A stretch of 64,000 nucleotides of DNA from Variovorax sp. (GTDB lineage: Bacteria > Pseudomonadota > Gammaproteobacteria > Burkholderiales > Burkholderiaceae_C): contig JANXTS010000046.1 in NCBI GenBank assembly GCA_025352265.1, forward strand, positions 1 to 64,000. Direction: 5' to 3'. Below are positions 52,664-63,042 of the stretch, piece after piece; the stretch's first letter is position 1, and every line of letters starts with the position of its first letter. A model generated the notes under the pieces. That model made no database searches and was not told the origin of the DNA. It saw only the letters and a list, made by a program, of their open reading frames with translations. The translations under genes and the position numbers were made by a program.

Positions 52664-55443
52664 ATTTCGTCGATAGTGTCTTTAAAAACTGGTTTGGCGG
52701 CTTTCTGTCGCGCCGTCGCGCCACTCAACTCTTCGGGCGCGGTGCACTGCTGGACACCGTAGGCGGTCGGGGTGCTGCTGAGGCGGTGCCCGAGCATGTC
52801 TCGCGCGACATGCTCAAGGCCGCGACCGATGACGTACCTGGATCGCTGGTGCGCCTGGCGTCTCATGAAGACGGGCTGAGCGCCCCCGAGGCAGCCGAGC
52901 GGCTGACACGCTTCGGGCCCAACGAGGTCGAGCACGAAAAACCTCTGCCCTGGTGGCTCCACTTGTGGCATTGCTACAAAAATCCATTCAACCTGCTGCT
53001 CACGGTGCTGGCCGGCGTTTCGTTCCTGACCAACGATCTGAAAGCGACGATCGTGATTGGCACGATGGTGGTGCTCAGCACGTTGATCCGCTTCATCCAG
53101 GAGGGCAAGTCCAATCGTGCGGCCGAACGGCTGAAAGCGATGGTGACCAACACAGCGACGGTGATCCGTCGCGACCTCGGAACCGAAGCGGCCGAGGTGG
53201 CTGAAAAATACTTCGACCTTCACTTGCACGCCAGGCGTCCGCCCTCCCGCGCCGAAGTGCCGATTCGAGAACTGGTACCGGGTGATCATGTGGCCCTATC
53301 GGCCGGTGACATGATTCCCGCCGATTGCCGCTTGATGACGGCCAAGGACCTGTTCGTCGCGCAGGCGGCCATGACCGGCGAATCGCTGCCGGTGGAAAAG
53401 TTCGCAGACGAGAAGTCGTCGTTCGCGACGGTTCTGGAGGCGCGCAATCTTGTCTTCATGGGCACGAATGTGGTGTCGGGCTCTGCGACGGCACTGGTGG
53501 TCGCCACGGGCAATCAGACCTATTTCGGCACGCTGGCGACACGCGTGACCGCCACCAACCGGGCACCCACCGCGTTCCAGGCCGGGGTCAACAGCGTGAG
53601 CTGGCTGCTGATCCGATTTGCCTTCGTGATGGTGCCCATCGTGCTGCTGGTGAATGGCTTCACCAAGGGCGACTGGACCGAGGCATTCCTGTTTGCGCTC
53701 GCCGTGGCGGTTGGATTGACGCCCGAAATGCTGCCGATGATCGTGACGTCGACGTTGGCCAAGGGTGCAGTCGTGCTGTCGCGAAAAAAGGTGATCGTCA
53801 AACGACTGGATGCGATTCAGAACTTCGGCGCGATGGACGTGCTCTGCACTGACAAGACCGGGACTCTGACCCAGGACAAAATTGCACTGGAGCGCCAGAC
53901 CGATGTCTTCGGTAATCCCTCAGATGAAGTCCTGAAGTTCGCTTTTTTGAATAGCCACTATCAGACGGGATTGAAGAATTTGCTCGACAGAGCTGTGCTC
54001 GAACATGTTGAACTCCAGACCGAATTGAAGTTGGCGCAGGACTATCGAAAGGTCGACGAAATTCCCTTCGACTTCGAGCGCCGGCGCATGTCGGTCATCG
54101 TCTCCGAGCGTGACGATCACCACGAGTTGATCTGCAAAGGAGCGGTGGAAGAGATGCTGGCGGTGTGCACACGTGTGCGAATCGTCGGCGCCGACGGGCC
54201 GCAGGACATAACGCTCGATGCAGCCATGCTCGAGCGCGTGCACACAGTTACCCGTGAACTGAACGAAGGCGGCCTGCGTGTCGTGGCGGTGGCGATGAAA
54301 GAAACGGTCGCGAGTCGTCTGACCTATTCGGTTGCCGACGAATCCGAACTGATCTTGGTGGGATACATCGCATTTCTCGACCCGCCCAAAGAATCGGCAG
54401 CGCCGGCATTGCGGGCGCTGTCCAACAACGGCGTCAACGTCAAAGTCTTGACCGGCGACAACGAGTTGGTCACTGCACGCGTTTGCGGACAGGTCGGTCT
54501 GGCGGTGGGCACCATCTTGCTCGGACCGCAAATCGAGCGCATGAGCGACGCCGCGCTGGCGCATGCCGTAGAAGAACACCAGGTGTTTGCCAAGCTGACG
54601 CCGCTGCACAAGGAGCGGTTGGTGCGTGCGCTCCGCGCCAATGGCCACGTCGTCGGCTTCATGGGCGACGGTATCAACGACGCCCCGGCGCTGCGTGCCG
54701 CCGACATCGGGATTTCGGTCGATTCGGCAGTGGATATCGCCAAGGAAGCGGCCGACATCATCCTGCTCGAAAAAAGCCTGATGGTGCTGGAGGAAGGTGT
54801 TATCGAAGGCCGACGCACCTTCAGCAATATGCTGAAGTACATCCGCATGACGGCCAGCTCTAATTTTGGCAACGTGTTCTCGGTCCTGATTGCCAGCGCG
54901 TTCCTTCCATTTTTGCCAATGCTGCCACTTCAGTTGCTGGTGCAGAACCTACTGTACGACATTTCACAGATAGCGATTCCGTTCGACAACGTCGATGAAG
55001 AGCTGGTGAAGAAACCGCTGAAATGGAATCCCGGCGATATCGGACGCTTCATGGTGTTCTTCGGCCCGGTCAGCTCCATCTTCGACATCACGACCTTCGC
55101 GCTGATGTGGTTCGTGTTCCATGCAAACACGCCCGGACACGAAACCTTGTTCCAGTCGGGCTGGTTTGTCGAAGGTCTGCTGACGCAGACGCTGATCGTG
55201 CACATGATTCGAACGCCCAAACTGCCGTTCATCGAAAGTCGCGCAGCTGTGCCGTTGTTAATCATGACCGTCGCAGTCATGGCCGCGGGGGTGCTGCTGC
55301 CAATGGGCCCACTGGCCGACTACTTCAAGCTGCAGGCGCTGCCTTTGGGGTATTTCCCTTGGCTGATCGCCACGTTGGTCGGCTATGCAGTCCTGACAAC
55401 ACTGATGAAGCGTTTTTACATTCGCCGCTTCGGGTGGCAGTGA
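52660..55443 (+). CDS. mgtA: Magnesium-importing P-type ATPase MgtA
   Basis: 927 residues, a P3B ATPase of the inner membrane. Motifs in order: the cation-transporter N-domain ([22 protein letters not shown]), [12 protein letters not shown] in the actuator domain, DKTGTLT with phosphorylated Asp398, the [10 protein letters not shown] hinge, and C-terminal helices ([39 protein letters not shown]). CAGGAG precedes ATG 52660. mgtC follows; both should be induced by low magnesium, probably through the leader described at 52199-52340. A longer frame back to 52561 overlaps the upstream ORF in a different frame. Confidence 0.95.
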   Translation: MNFVDSVFKNWFGGFLSRRRATQLFGRGALLDTVGGRGAAEAVPEHVSRDMLKAATDDVPGSLVRLASHEDGLSAPEAAERLTRFGPNEVEHEKPLPWWLHLWHCYKNPFNLLLTVLAGVSFLTNDLKATIVIGTMVVLSTLIRFIQEGKSNRAAERLKAMVTNTATVIRRDLGTEAAEVAEKYFDLHLHARRPPSRAEVPIRELVPGDHVALSAGDMIPADCRLMTAKDLFVAQAAMTGESLPVEKFADEKSSFATVLEARNLVFMGTNVVSGSATALVVATGNQTYFGTLATRVTATNRAPTAFQAGVNSVSWLLIRFAFVMVPIVLLVNGFTKGDWTEAFLFALAVAVGLTPEMLPMIVTSTLAKGAVVLSRKKVIVKRLDAIQNFGAMDVLCTDKTGTLTQDKIALERQTDVFGNPSDEVLKFAFLNSHYQTGLKNLLDRAVLEHVELQTELKLAQDYRKVDEIPFDFERRRMSVIVSERDDHHELICKGAVEEMLAVCTRVRIVGADGPQDITLDAAMLERVHTVTRELNEGGLRVVAVAMKETVASRLTYSVADESELILVGYIAFLDPPKESAAPALRALSNNGVNVKVLTGDNELVTARVCGQVGLAVGTILLGPQIERMSDAALAHAVEEHQVFAKLTPLHKERLVRALRANGHVVGFMGDGINDAPALRAADIGISVDSAVDIAKEAADIILLEKSLMVLEEGVIEGRRTFSNMLKYIRMTASSNFGNVFSVLIASAFLPFLPMLPLQLLVQNLLYDISQIAIPFDNVDEELVKKPLKWNPGDIGRFMVFFGPVSSIFDITTFALMWFVFHANTPGHETLFQSGWFVEGLLTQTLIVHMIRTPKLPFIESRAAVPLLIMTVAVMAAGVLLPMGPLADYFKLQALPLGYFPWLIATLVGYAVLTTLMKRFYIRRFGWQ

Positions 55444-55460
55444 GGCGCTTTGGAAATTCG

Positions 55461-56177
55461 ATGCAGGCCTTTGAACAATTCCATTTGCTCGCTCTGGTTG
55501 ATTCGGTGATCAGCCTGACGGCAGCTTTTTTACTCGGCGGCGTCATCGGGTTCGAGCGGCAGGTACGTCAGCGCACCGCTGGACTTCGAACCAACACACT
55601 GGTCGCGGTGGGTTCGGCTGCGTTCGTTGTGCTTGCCAATCGGCTCAACGGCCATGAAGGTGCGGTGCACGTGGTGGCATACGTTGTGTCGGGCATCGGG
55701 TTTCTGGGTGCAGGAGCGATCATGAAGGAAGGTGCCAACGTGACCGGGTTGAACACCGCAGCGACGCTTTGGGGATCGGCTGCGGTGGGCGCTTGCGCTG
55801 GTGCCGACCTGATTGGAGAGGCTGTGCTTGCCGCAGTGTTTGTATTGGCCAGCAACACGTTGCTGCGTCCGGTCGTGAATCGCATCAACCGTCAACCTGT
55901 GAAGGAAGAATTCGCCGAGGCCACCTATACGGTGTATGTCATATGTGAACGGGCACGCCAGGCGGAACTCCGAGAAAGACTAGTCGAATTGCTGGAAGCG
56001 TCGAACTACCCGGTGCGGGACGTCAACCACCACGCATTCGGCCAAGGTGACGCCGAGATCGAAGCCACGCTGTATGCGACGGCAGTCGAGGCTTCTGAAC
56101 TTGATCGCATCATGGCAGCTCTGGAGGATCAACCGGGGGTGTCACAAGCATTCTGGAACGCTCGCTCAGAGGATTGA
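55461..56177 (+). CDS. mgtC: MgtC/SapB family protein
   Basis: 238 residues. The hydrophobic N-terminal half has the MgtC signature [31 protein letters not shown] and [35 protein letters not shown]; the C-terminal ~90 residues form the ACT-like soluble domain. MgtC inhibits the F1Fo ATP synthase and aids survival in low magnesium. GGAA lies six bases before ATG 55461; GTG 55440 overlaps the mgtA stop and is an alternative start. It completes the magnesium-stress operon. Confidence 0.93.
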   Translation: MQAFEQFHLLALVDSVISLTAAFLLGGVIGFERQVRQRTAGLRTNTLVAVGSAAFVVLANRLNGHEGAVHVVAYVVSGIGFLGAGAIMKEGANVTGLNTAATLWGSAAVGACAGADLIGEAVLAAVFVLASNTLLRPVVNRINRQPVKEEFAEATYTVYVICERARQAELRERLVELLEASNYPVRDVNHHAFGQGDAEIEATLYATAVEASELDRIMAALEDQPGVSQAFWNARSED

Positions 56178-56693
56178 AATGGCGTGCTGACACTGCACGA
56201 GAAAAAGGATCCTTCGCGGTTGCAATTTCAACTGGTGATTGACTCAAAAATACAGTCGACTCCGTGTTGATTAGGAGCAACTTTGATCACAGGCGCTCAA
56301 CTTCAGATCCTCACTTTTGGATTGGCTCGATCGCTATGCGGCGATTGCATCTCGCTCATAGAATCCGCAGGTGAATACCGCCAGACTTCACCGACTCGTC
56401 AAACTGCACTTCTTGGCGTATCGATTTTGTTGGCGTGCTTCTGTCGGCCATGCAGCGCACACCAGCGGCGCACCCGCGCCCACAGTGCTGTGGCGAATCC
56501 AACCACCCCCAACTGCCCCGCCCCTGGCGGCCTGAAAAGTGATGTCGCCCGACGTCGCTTGTCTGCCGCGTTTTCGCGCGGCCCGAGTAAATTCGTGCGC
56601 GCCTCGCCCCTTTGTGAGCCAACAGTGCGCCTACCCGGTTAAGCCACGTCCTACCCAGGACGGGCGCCCAAAGAATTTAAGGCTCCGAATTCC
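56178..56693. other. Intergenic region after mgtC, no gene seen
   Basis: One open frame of 119 codons (56283-56642) lacks a ribosome-binding site and has a composition unlike neighbours; it is not called. GTGC-TGACACT-GCAC (about 56184-56198) directly after mgtC could be a weak hairpin, and AAGGATCCTT is a 10-base palindrome nearby. The promoter of the b561-VIT pair should lie in the last 150 bases. Confidence 0.4.
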
Positions 56694-57263
56694 ATGCCCC
56701 TCAAGAACACGACCCAACGCTACGGCTCGCTATCGATCGCACTGCACTGGCTGATCGCGCTGCAGCTCGTAGGCGTCTACGCCTGCATCAACCTGACTGA
56801 CTTCTTCACCGAAGACAGCGATCCGCGACAGGCCCTATTGATGTGGCACTACATGCTGGGGCTCTCAGTCTTGGCCATTGCCTTACTTCGTGTAGCTAAC
56901 AGGTTGGCGGGGCCGGTGCCCAGTGCGTTGCCTGCTACACCTCGGTGGCAGAACGCTGTGGCGACTGCAACCCATTTGATGCTGTACGCCTTCTTGCTTG
57001 CCATGCCCTTGCTCGGCTGGCTCACGCTCAGTGCATCCGGCCAGCCGATCCCCTTCTTCGGCGCCACCCTTCCCTCACTCATCGGACCTGACAAAACGCT
57101 GGCGGATCAGATCGAGAAAATCCATGAAACTTTGGGCGTTATTGGCTACTACTTGATCGGTCTGCACGTCGCCGCCGCGCTGTTTCATCACTACCTACGG
57201 CGCGACGGCACCTTGCAAAGGATGCTTCCCATGCTTCGTTCGAAAGACAAGGAGGAAACATGA
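56694..57263 (+). CDS. Cytochrome b561
   Basis: 189 residues with four membrane helices. Heme-ligand His residues are in IALHWLIALQ (helix 1), MWHYMLGLS (helix 2), IHETLGVIGYYLIGLHVAAALFHHY (helices 3-4). These CybB-type proteins pass electrons between the quinone pool and periplasmic or cytosolic acceptors; some act as superoxide:ubiquinone oxidoreductases. The stop overlaps the VIT gene by ATGA, so both proteins are made in a linked way. Confidence 0.92.
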   Translation: MPLKNTTQRYGSLSIALHWLIALQLVGVYACINLTDFFTEDSDPRQALLMWHYMLGLSVLAIALLRVANRLAGPVPSALPATPRWQNAVATATHLMLYAFLLAMPLLGWLTLSASGQPIPFFGATLPSLIGPDKTLADQIEKIHETLGVIGYYLIGLHVAAALFHHYLRRDGTLQRMLPMLRSKDKEET

Positions 57264-57961
57264 GGAAATTTTCTCGTCACCACGAACGGCATCGCAGTGA
57301 ACGCATCGGCTGGCTGCGGGCCGCGGTGCTCGGAGCCAACGACGGTATCGTCTCCACGTCGAGCCTGATCCTCGGGGTGGCTGCGGCTCACGGCACCCCT
57401 GCCAGTGTGTTGGTGGCCGGGCTTGCCGGCCTGGTCGCAGGCGCCATGTCCATGGCCGCGGGCGAATACGTTTCGGTGCATTCGCAGGCCGACACCGAGG
57501 CGGCCGATTTGCAAAAAGAGAAGGTAGAGATCGAGGCAGATTCGCACGCCGAACACCGCGAACTCGCTGCGATTTATGTCGGCCGCGGGCTGGACAGGCC
57601 ACTTGCTGCGGAGGTGGCGCGTCAATTGATGGCGCACGATGCACTGGGCGCTCACGCGCGCGACGAATTGGGCATCTCGACCACGATGAGCGCCAGGCCG
57701 GTTCAGGCTGCGATGGCATCGGCGGCCAGCTTCTCGGTAGGTGCAGCGCTGCCGCTGCTGGTGGCATGGCTGGCGCCGCCTCCCCTGCTGATCGCCCTGG
57801 TGGTCCTGGCGTCGTTGGCGTTTTCTGCGCTGCTGGGTGTGGTGTCGGCGCGGGCCGGCGGCGCGCCGGTGCTGGCTGCGGCATGGCGCGTCACGTTCTG
57901 GGCAGGCTTGGCAATGGCCATCACCTTCGGCGTTGGCTCGATGTTTGGCGTCGCGACGTGA
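57260..57961 (+). CDS. VIT1/CCC1 family iron/manganese transporter-like protein
   Basis: 233 residues with five predicted helices. The family signature AVLGANDGIVSTSSLILGVAAA and GAMSMAAGEYVSVHSQADTE, followed by the cytosolic metal-binding loop rich in Glu (EAADLQKEKVEIEADSHAEHRELAAIY), match plant VIT1 and yeast CCC1, which move Fe2+ or Mn2+ out of the cytosol. The loop lacks the extra ferritin-like domain of MbfA. It is translationally coupled to cytochrome b561. Confidence 0.9.
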   Translation: MRKFSRHHERHRSERIGWLRAAVLGANDGIVSTSSLILGVAAAHGTPASVLVAGLAGLVAGAMSMAAGEYVSVHSQADTEAADLQKEKVEIEADSHAEHRELAAIYVGRGLDRPLAAEVARQLMAHDALGAHARDELGISTTMSARPVQAAMASAASFSVGAALPLLVAWLAPPPLLIALVVLASLAFSALLGVVSARAGGAPVLAAAWRVTFWAGLAMAITFGVGSMFGVAT

Positions 57962-58263
57962 CAACCAGTGCGGTAAGGAAGGGCCTGCGCATCGCTGGCC
58001 TAACCGCGCCGAGTTCGCCCAGGAGCCCAAATAAGGACTACGAACCCTAGGGGCAAGGTCACTGTGTCGATTCCACATTAATACCCTTGCGCTAGTCTTG
58101 TTTTCGCAGTGTGCGATGTGTCTAAGCAAGTAACAAGAATAGAAACCTTACTGGCTTGAAGCGATCGCGCTCCAGGAAAACGCATCTGTGCGTCTAACTA
58201 AGAACGGGTCTCAAAGGCTGCCATCCGAATGCGTAGATAGCCTTAGAACTAAAAAGAAAACTC
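57962..58263. other. Intergenic region before the photolyase operon, no gene seen
   Basis: No convincing ORF. The region becomes AT-rich from about 58070, and the photolyase promoter is expected there. I could not define a LitR/CarH or LexA-type operator. Confidence 0.4.
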
Positions 58264-59835
58264 ATGGCTAAAACTACAAGACGGATCACTCCCCCGACTG
58301 AAAAAGTCCGTCACCTTGTCATCATTTTGGGTGATCAGCTGGATCAAGAGTCTTCCGCGTTGGAAGGCTTCGACCCACTGCAAGACCTGATCTGGATCGC
58401 CGAGGTTGCAGAAGAATCGACCCATGTATGGTCGGCCAAACAGCGCATTGCAGTGTTTTTAAGCGCCATGCGGCACTTCGCAGATCACTTGCGCGAGCAA
58501 GGACTAAACGTTCACTACACCCGCCTCGACGACGCTGGCAACTTGGGCACATTGGCACTGGAGATCGATCGAACAATCAAACAAGTGCGGCCTGCACGAC
58601 TGGTTGTAACTACGCCAGGTGATTGGCGAGTGCTGCAAAGCTTGCAAGCGACTGCGGCCGAGCATCAGTTGCCGCTGGAGGTGCGTGACGATCTGCATTT
58701 CTTCAGTACTCCCCGAGATTTCGCTGCGCACGCGAAAGACCGAAAGCAGTTGCGACTGGAATATTGGTACCGCGAATTGCGACAAAAAAACGGCATCCTG
58801 ATGGAGGGCACGAAACCAGTCGGTGGGCAATGGAACTTCGACGCAGACAATCGTGAATCTTTCGGAAAAACAGGCCCACAGAACCTGCCGCCGCCTACAC
58901 GCTTCGAGCCGGACACCACCACGCAGGATGTGATTGCTGTAGTCAACGCGCAGTTCGCCGGCCATCCGGGTTCGCTCAGCAGTTTTGGCTGGCCGGTGAC
59001 ACGGACTCAGGCACTGCAGGCACTTCGAACGTTTGTTGCGGAGCGCTTGCCGTTGTTTGGTAAATATGAAGACGCCATCTGGGCCGGCGAGGTCTGGCTT
59101 TACCACTCCCACCTGAGCAGCGCGCTCAACCTCAAGCTCCTGAATCCACGTGAGGTAGTGCAAGCCGCTGAAAGCGCATTGCATTCAGGTCACGCCCCGC
59201 TGGCCGCGGTGGAGGGCTTCATCCGGCAAATTCTGGGATGGCGTGAGTTTGTGCGCGGTGTCTACTGGACCCAGATGCCTGACTACATCGACCGCAATAC
59301 GTTGAATGCTCAGGGCGAATTGCCAGCTTGGTATTGGACCGGCGAAACCGAGATGGCTTGCCTGAAAGATGCCATCGGCCAGACGTTGGAACACGGATAC
59401 GCCCACCATATCCAACGCTTGATGGTGACCGGCCTGTATGCCCTTCTACTGGGCGTAAAGCCACAGGCGGTACATGCCTGGTACCTGAGCGTGTATGTCG
59501 ACGCAGTGGAGTGGGTCGAGTTGCCCAACACACTGGGCATGGGTCAGTTTGCCGATGGCGGGCTGATGGCCAGCAAGCCCTATGTGGCGACTGGCAAATA
59601 CATTCAACGCATGAGCAACCATTGCAAGGGTTGCAAATACGACCCCGCCCAATCGACGGGCGATAGTGCTTGCCCGTACACCACGCTGTACTGGGATTTC
59701 TTGATTCGCCACGAAGTTCTGTTGAAAAGAAATCCACGCATGGCCATGCAGTTGAAGAACGTGGCGCGGCTGGACGGGCCCGCTCGAGCGGCCATTGAAA
59801 CCCAAGCGACCGCCCACCGCAATGCACAGCTTTGA
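58264..59835 (+). CDS. FeS-type bacterial cryptochrome/photolyase (PhrB-like, possible (6-4) photolyase)
   Basis: 523 residues. N-terminal antenna-type domain (VRHLVIILGDQLDQESSALEGFDP) and C-terminal FAD domain (HSHLSSALNLKLLNPREVVQAAESAL, FIRQILGWREFVRGVYWTQMP, HIQRLMVTGLYALLLG, YVDAVEWVELPNTLGM). The four Cys of the 4Fe-4S cluster appear to be present: ACLKDAIG, then HCKGCKYD and SACPYT near the C-terminus. This set is characteristic of the FeS-BCP clade, whose Agrobacterium member repairs (6-4) photoproducts. The start ATG 58264 follows AAGAAAA. It overlaps the next gene by 14 bases. Confidence 0.9.
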   Translation: MAKTTRRITPPTEKVRHLVIILGDQLDQESSALEGFDPLQDLIWIAEVAEESTHVWSAKQRIAVFLSAMRHFADHLREQGLNVHYTRLDDAGNLGTLALEIDRTIKQVRPARLVVTTPGDWRVLQSLQATAAEHQLPLEVRDDLHFFSTPRDFAAHAKDRKQLRLEYWYRELRQKNGILMEGTKPVGGQWNFDADNRESFGKTGPQNLPPPTRFEPDTTTQDVIAVVNAQFAGHPGSLSSFGWPVTRTQALQALRTFVAERLPLFGKYEDAIWAGEVWLYHSHLSSALNLKLLNPREVVQAAESALHSGHAPLAAVEGFIRQILGWREFVRGVYWTQMPDYIDRNTLNAQGELPAWYWTGETEMACLKDAIGQTLEHGYAHHIQRLMVTGLYALLLGVKPQAVHAWYLSVYVDAVEWVELPNTLGMGQFADGGLMASKPYVATGKYIQRMSNHCKGCKYDPAQSTGDSACPYTTLYWDFLIRHEVLLKRNPRMAMQLKNVARLDGPARAAIETQATAHRNAQL

Positions 59836-61051
59836 ACCAACGCTTCACGCAGCGCATGCCAGGCTCGCGGCGGTTCATCCTGACAATTACGCCCGCACTC
59901 GAAATTCACTAGAAGGCGCGGTCACGCGGCTGTCACCCTACCTGACTCACGGCTTTCTAAGCCTGGCTGAAGTGTTTGCGGCCGTGAAGGCGCGCCACCC
60001 GCTAGACAATAAACACAAGTTTGTTTTCGAGCTTGGTTGGCGCGCGTACTACCGTCATGTTTGGGAGCATTTGGGGGACAGTATTCATATGTCCTTGCAC
60101 ACCGGGCTGTTGCCCGATGATGCCTACAGCCGCGATTTTCCCGCTGATGTGGCAGAGGCTCGCACTGGTCTTCCGGTTATCGACTTGGCCGTACGGACGC
60201 TGTACCAGACGGGCTACCTGCACAATCACGCTCGCATGTGGCTGGCCAGTTACCTCGTTCACCTTCGTAAGGTGCACTGGTATAACGGCGCGCAATGGAT
60301 GCTGGGCCACTTGCTGGATGGCGACCTGGCCAGCAACCACCTGAGTTGGCAGTGGGTAGCAGGGACTGGCAGCAGCAAACCCTACCTATTCAATGCGGAA
60401 AACGTAGCCAAGTACGCACCAGCGGACTGGCACAGTTCCGGCACGGTGTTGGACACCAGCTACGAGGCCTTGGACCACATTGCCCGTAGTGTCCGATCGG
60501 TCGCCATGGCGAGAGGGGCATCTCGCGAAGCAATTGGAATGGACGAGCCAGTTCGGCTGACGAACCCACCGCCTAACTCCGGTTGGTCTCCACCCGACAA
60601 CGCCATGGTCTCCGGACGCGATGTCTGGCTGCAGCATCCCTGGTCGCTCGGTGTTGCCCCACACCAGCTGCCTGCAGATGCGCTGCGAATAGGTGTGGGA
60701 TTCGACGTTTCCCATGCCGCGTCGCCATGGAGCGAACGACGTTGGGACTTCGTTACCCGCGGTCTTCAGACGCAAACAAAAGCTCTGTGGTGGGGCAACG
60801 TGGAACACGTCGCACTTGCGCTGCAAACCGCCAAGTCTGTACATTGGCAGTCCGAGCCGCACGCAGATCCGGCGCTCGAAAGCCTCCGCGCAAACCTGTG
60901 CAACTCAATGTCGAATCCACCGGTCTCACACCAGCAACCAGGTCTTTTTGACCCGGTTCATGGTTATTGCAGAAGCTTCTCCGAATGGTGGAAAAGAACC
61001 CGGATTAGTCACACAAGGGGTGTCAATGGATCAGAATCCGCAGCAAGTTGA
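59822..61051 (+). CDS. Photolyase-like FAD-binding domain protein with an unusual domain order
   Basis: 409 residues. Residues ~5-215 are the photolyase FAD-binding domain (SPYLTHGFLSLAEVF, FELGWRAYYRHVWEHLG, TGLPVIDLAVRTLYQTGYLHNHARMWLASYL, WMLGHLLDGDLASNHLSWQWVAGTGSSKPYLFNAENVAKYAP), but there is no antenna domain in front: the protein begins only ~20 residues before it. The ~170 C-terminal residues (DVWLQHPWSLGV, RIGVGFDVSHAASPWSERRWDFVTRGLQTQTKALWWG) may be a displaced alpha/beta domain. It overlaps the upstream photolyase by 14 bases, so the two are co-translated. Enzyme activity is unknown. Confidence 0.8.
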   Translation: MHSFEPTLHAAHARLAAVHPDNYARTRNSLEGAVTRLSPYLTHGFLSLAEVFAAVKARHPLDNKHKFVFELGWRAYYRHVWEHLGDSIHMSLHTGLLPDDAYSRDFPADVAEARTGLPVIDLAVRTLYQTGYLHNHARMWLASYLVHLRKVHWYNGAQWMLGHLLDGDLASNHLSWQWVAGTGSSKPYLFNAENVAKYAPADWHSSGTVLDTSYEALDHIARSVRSVAMARGASREAIGMDEPVRLTNPPPNSGWSPPDNAMVSGRDVWLQHPWSLGVAPHQLPADALRIGVGFDVSHAASPWSERRWDFVTRGLQTQTKALWWGNVEHVALALQTAKSVHWQSEPHADPALESLRANLCNSMSNPPVSHQQPGLFDPVHGYCRSFSEWWKRTRISHTRGVNGSESAAS

Positions 61052-61106
61052 CTTGCCGGAGAGGGCCGGAAAGACTGCTCAATAGAAAACTTTCGACACA
61101 GATGAT

Positions 61107-61122
61107 TCGCCCCATCGGGCGA
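61107..61122 (+). terminator. Weak hairpin after the photolyase pair
   Basis: TCGCCC (61107-61112) and GGGCGA (61117-61122) with a 4-base loop, 56 bases after the stop at 61051. No T-tract. The rest of 61052-61290 holds no gene; the promoter of the next gene should lie there. Confidence 0.3.
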
Positions 61123-61290
61123 CGAGTCAAAGCACTACGCATTCGTATGCAAGCCGCGCCTGGATGTTCTACGACAACGGCTTGCCGAAATTTCTACTAG
61201 AACCATTTTTGCTTGGTTTGCCCCTACATATTTCTCATGATGTCTTTTATAAGTCGAGCGCCGGGCCGGCGCCGTTTCGAATCAGGCGTC

Positions 61291-62067
61291 ATGCGCCGCT
61301 CCAAAGCCCAAAGCGTTGCGTGGGCGTTGAGCCTCTTTGCCGGTGCGGGTATGGCTCCCCCCGCCATGGCGGCACCCGAAGAAATCCAGGTCTATCTGGA
61401 TGACCTGAGCGAACCAGGCAAGTTCGGCGTCGATGTTCACAACAACTATGTTTTTTCCGGAAGCTCAAAGCCCAGCTATCGTGGTGAGCAACCACCGGCG
61501 CATGTCTACCGCCTGACACCGGAGTTCTACTACGGTCTCACCGACACGCTAGAACTTGGCCTTTATGTATTGGGTACGCGAGCCGCTCATTCAGACCCGA
61601 GCGTTGTCGGCGGCAAGTTCCGGATCAAGTACATCGCCCCGCATGACAAGGAGCAGGGCTTTTTCTGGGGCGCGAATTTGGAAGTTGGACGGACCAATTT
61701 GCGAGTTTCGCCGACGCCCTGGAATGCCGAACTCAAGGGCATCTTCGGATACCGCACCGGACCCTGGACGCTTGCCGTCAATCCCAACTTCGACTGGAGC
61801 ATTTCGCGCGGCGGCGGCCCGGTCACTTTCGATGTCGATGCAAAGGTGGCTTATGCGATCAATGCCAAGACGCAGATCGGTTTCGAAACTTATAACGAAT
61901 TGGGCCCGCTTCGGAACCTCGATTCCTTGAGCAAGAACAGCAAGACTTTGTATGCCGTGGTCGATCATGACTTCGGCGGCTTCGACCTGAACTTGGGCAT
62001 CGGCAAGGGCATCACCAAAGAGGCCGATAAATGGACTCTGAAGTTCATTGTCGGCACGCACTTTTGA
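61291..62067 (+). CDS. Exported outer-membrane beta-barrel-like protein, unknown function
   Basis: 258 residues. ATG 61291 starts a clear signal peptide (basic start, hydrophobic VAWALSLFAGAGMAPPAMA, cleavage before APEE). The mature part alternates polar and hydrophobic residues with many aromatic strand ends (EFYYGLTDTLELGLYVLG, GPWTLAVNPNFDWSI, KWTLKFIVGTHF) and ends in Phe, typical of outer-membrane barrels. An upstream in-frame ATG at 61213 would put extra residues before the signal and is unlikely. The family is not recognised with confidence. Confidence 0.75.
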   Translation: MRRSKAQSVAWALSLFAGAGMAPPAMAAPEEIQVYLDDLSEPGKFGVDVHNNYVFSGSSKPSYRGEQPPAHVYRLTPEFYYGLTDTLELGLYVLGTRAAHSDPSVVGGKFRIKYIAPHDKEQGFFWGANLEVGRTNLRVSPTPWNAELKGIFGYRTGPWTLAVNPNFDWSISRGGGPVTFDVDAKVAYAINAKTQIGFETYNELGPLRNLDSLSKNSKTLYAVVDHDFGGFDLNLGIGKGITKEADKWTLKFIVGTHF

Positions 62068-62136
62068 GCTGAGGCCCAACCCATCGAACGCTGATTGAGG
62101 ATGACGCCGCTGGCGACGTCGAACGCGCCCTCCTCG

Positions 62137-63042
62137 TCAGGCCTCGCGCAACTGCGCCCGCAGCTTCGCACCGATCTCCGGCCGCTCGAGAAACGGATCG
62201 GCCGGGTTGGTGATCGAAACGATGTTTTCCATGCGGCTCTTCACGTTGCCCAACGCCTTGGGGTGGCTGAACACATAGAACTGGTTGTCGCTGATGGCCG
62301 CGAATACTTTGTGCGCCACTTCGGCTGCGGTGATCTTGCCGCTGCTGACCGCCTTGTTGCTCATGGCCTGGCCGATGAGCTGGCTCTTGGTCAGCTCATC
62401 GTTCTTAGGTGCGTTAGGGCGATTGCGTTCGCTGCTGGTGATGCCGGTCGGCACGAAGTACGGGCATAACAGGCTGGCGCCGATCTGGTCGGTGACCAGG
62501 TTCAGGTCTTGAAAGAGCGTCTCTGTCAGGCTCACGACGGCTGCCTTGGCGGCGTTGTAGATGCCCATGTTCGGCGGCGTCAGCAGGCCGGCCATGCTGG
62601 CCGTGTTGGTGATGTGACCGCGCCAGTTCGGGTCTGCGGCGGCCGCCTCCAACATCATCGGGGTGAAGAGGCGCACCCCGTGCACCACACCCCAAACGTC
62701 GACGCCGAGCACCCATTCCCAGTCGGCCACCGTGTTCTCCCACACCAACCCGCCAGCGCCGACGCCCGCATTGTTGAAGACGAAGTGCGGTGCGCCGAAG
62801 CGCACCTTGACGTCGGCCGCGAGCTGCTCCATTTGCGCCGCGTTCGCCACGTCGACTTTGCGCGCCAGCACTTGCACGCCGACGGCTTCCATCTCGGCCT
62901 GGGCCTTGTCGAGTGCGTCTTGCTGCACGTCGACCAGCACCAGGTTCATGCCACGTGCGGCGCCGATGCGCGCGCATTCGAGGCCGAAGCCCGAGCCCGC
63001 GCCAGTGAGTACGGCGGTCTTGCCCTTGAAATCCTGAATCAT
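62137..63042 (-). CDS. Short-chain dehydrogenase/reductase
   Basis: 301 residues of the classical SDR fold. Cofactor motif TGAGSGFG at residues ~14-21, NNAGVG, the catalytic Ser in NTASMAG and YNAAK (Tyr and Lys). Several residues after the nucleotide strand (VLVDVQQD) have Asp, which suggests NAD rather than NADP. It overlaps the upstream GST gene by ATGA (63039-63042), so the pair is translated together. The C-terminal ~60 residues are an added tail found in FabG-like SDRs acting on bulky substrates. Substrate unknown. The open frame beyond 63042 is antisense to the GST. Confidence 0.9.
   Translation of the reverse strand: MIQDFKGKTAVLTGAGSGFGLECARIGAARGMNLVLVDVQQDALDKAQAEMEAVGVQVLARKVDVANAAQMEQLAADVKVRFGAPHFVFNNAGVGAGGLVWENTVADWEWVLGVDVWGVVHGVRLFTPMMLEAAAADPNWRGHITNTASMAGLLTPPNMGIYNAAKAAVVSLTETLFQDLNLVTDQIGASLLCPYFVPTGITSSERNRPNAPKNDELTKSQLIGQAMSNKAVSSGKITAAEVAHKVFAAISDNQFYVFSHPKALGNVKSRMENIVSITNPADPFLERPEIGAKLRAQLREA

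Noticed and set aside
56283..56642. 119-codon open frame after mgtC
   Set aside because: No ribosome-binding site, composition unlike a protein, no family features; left as intergenic.
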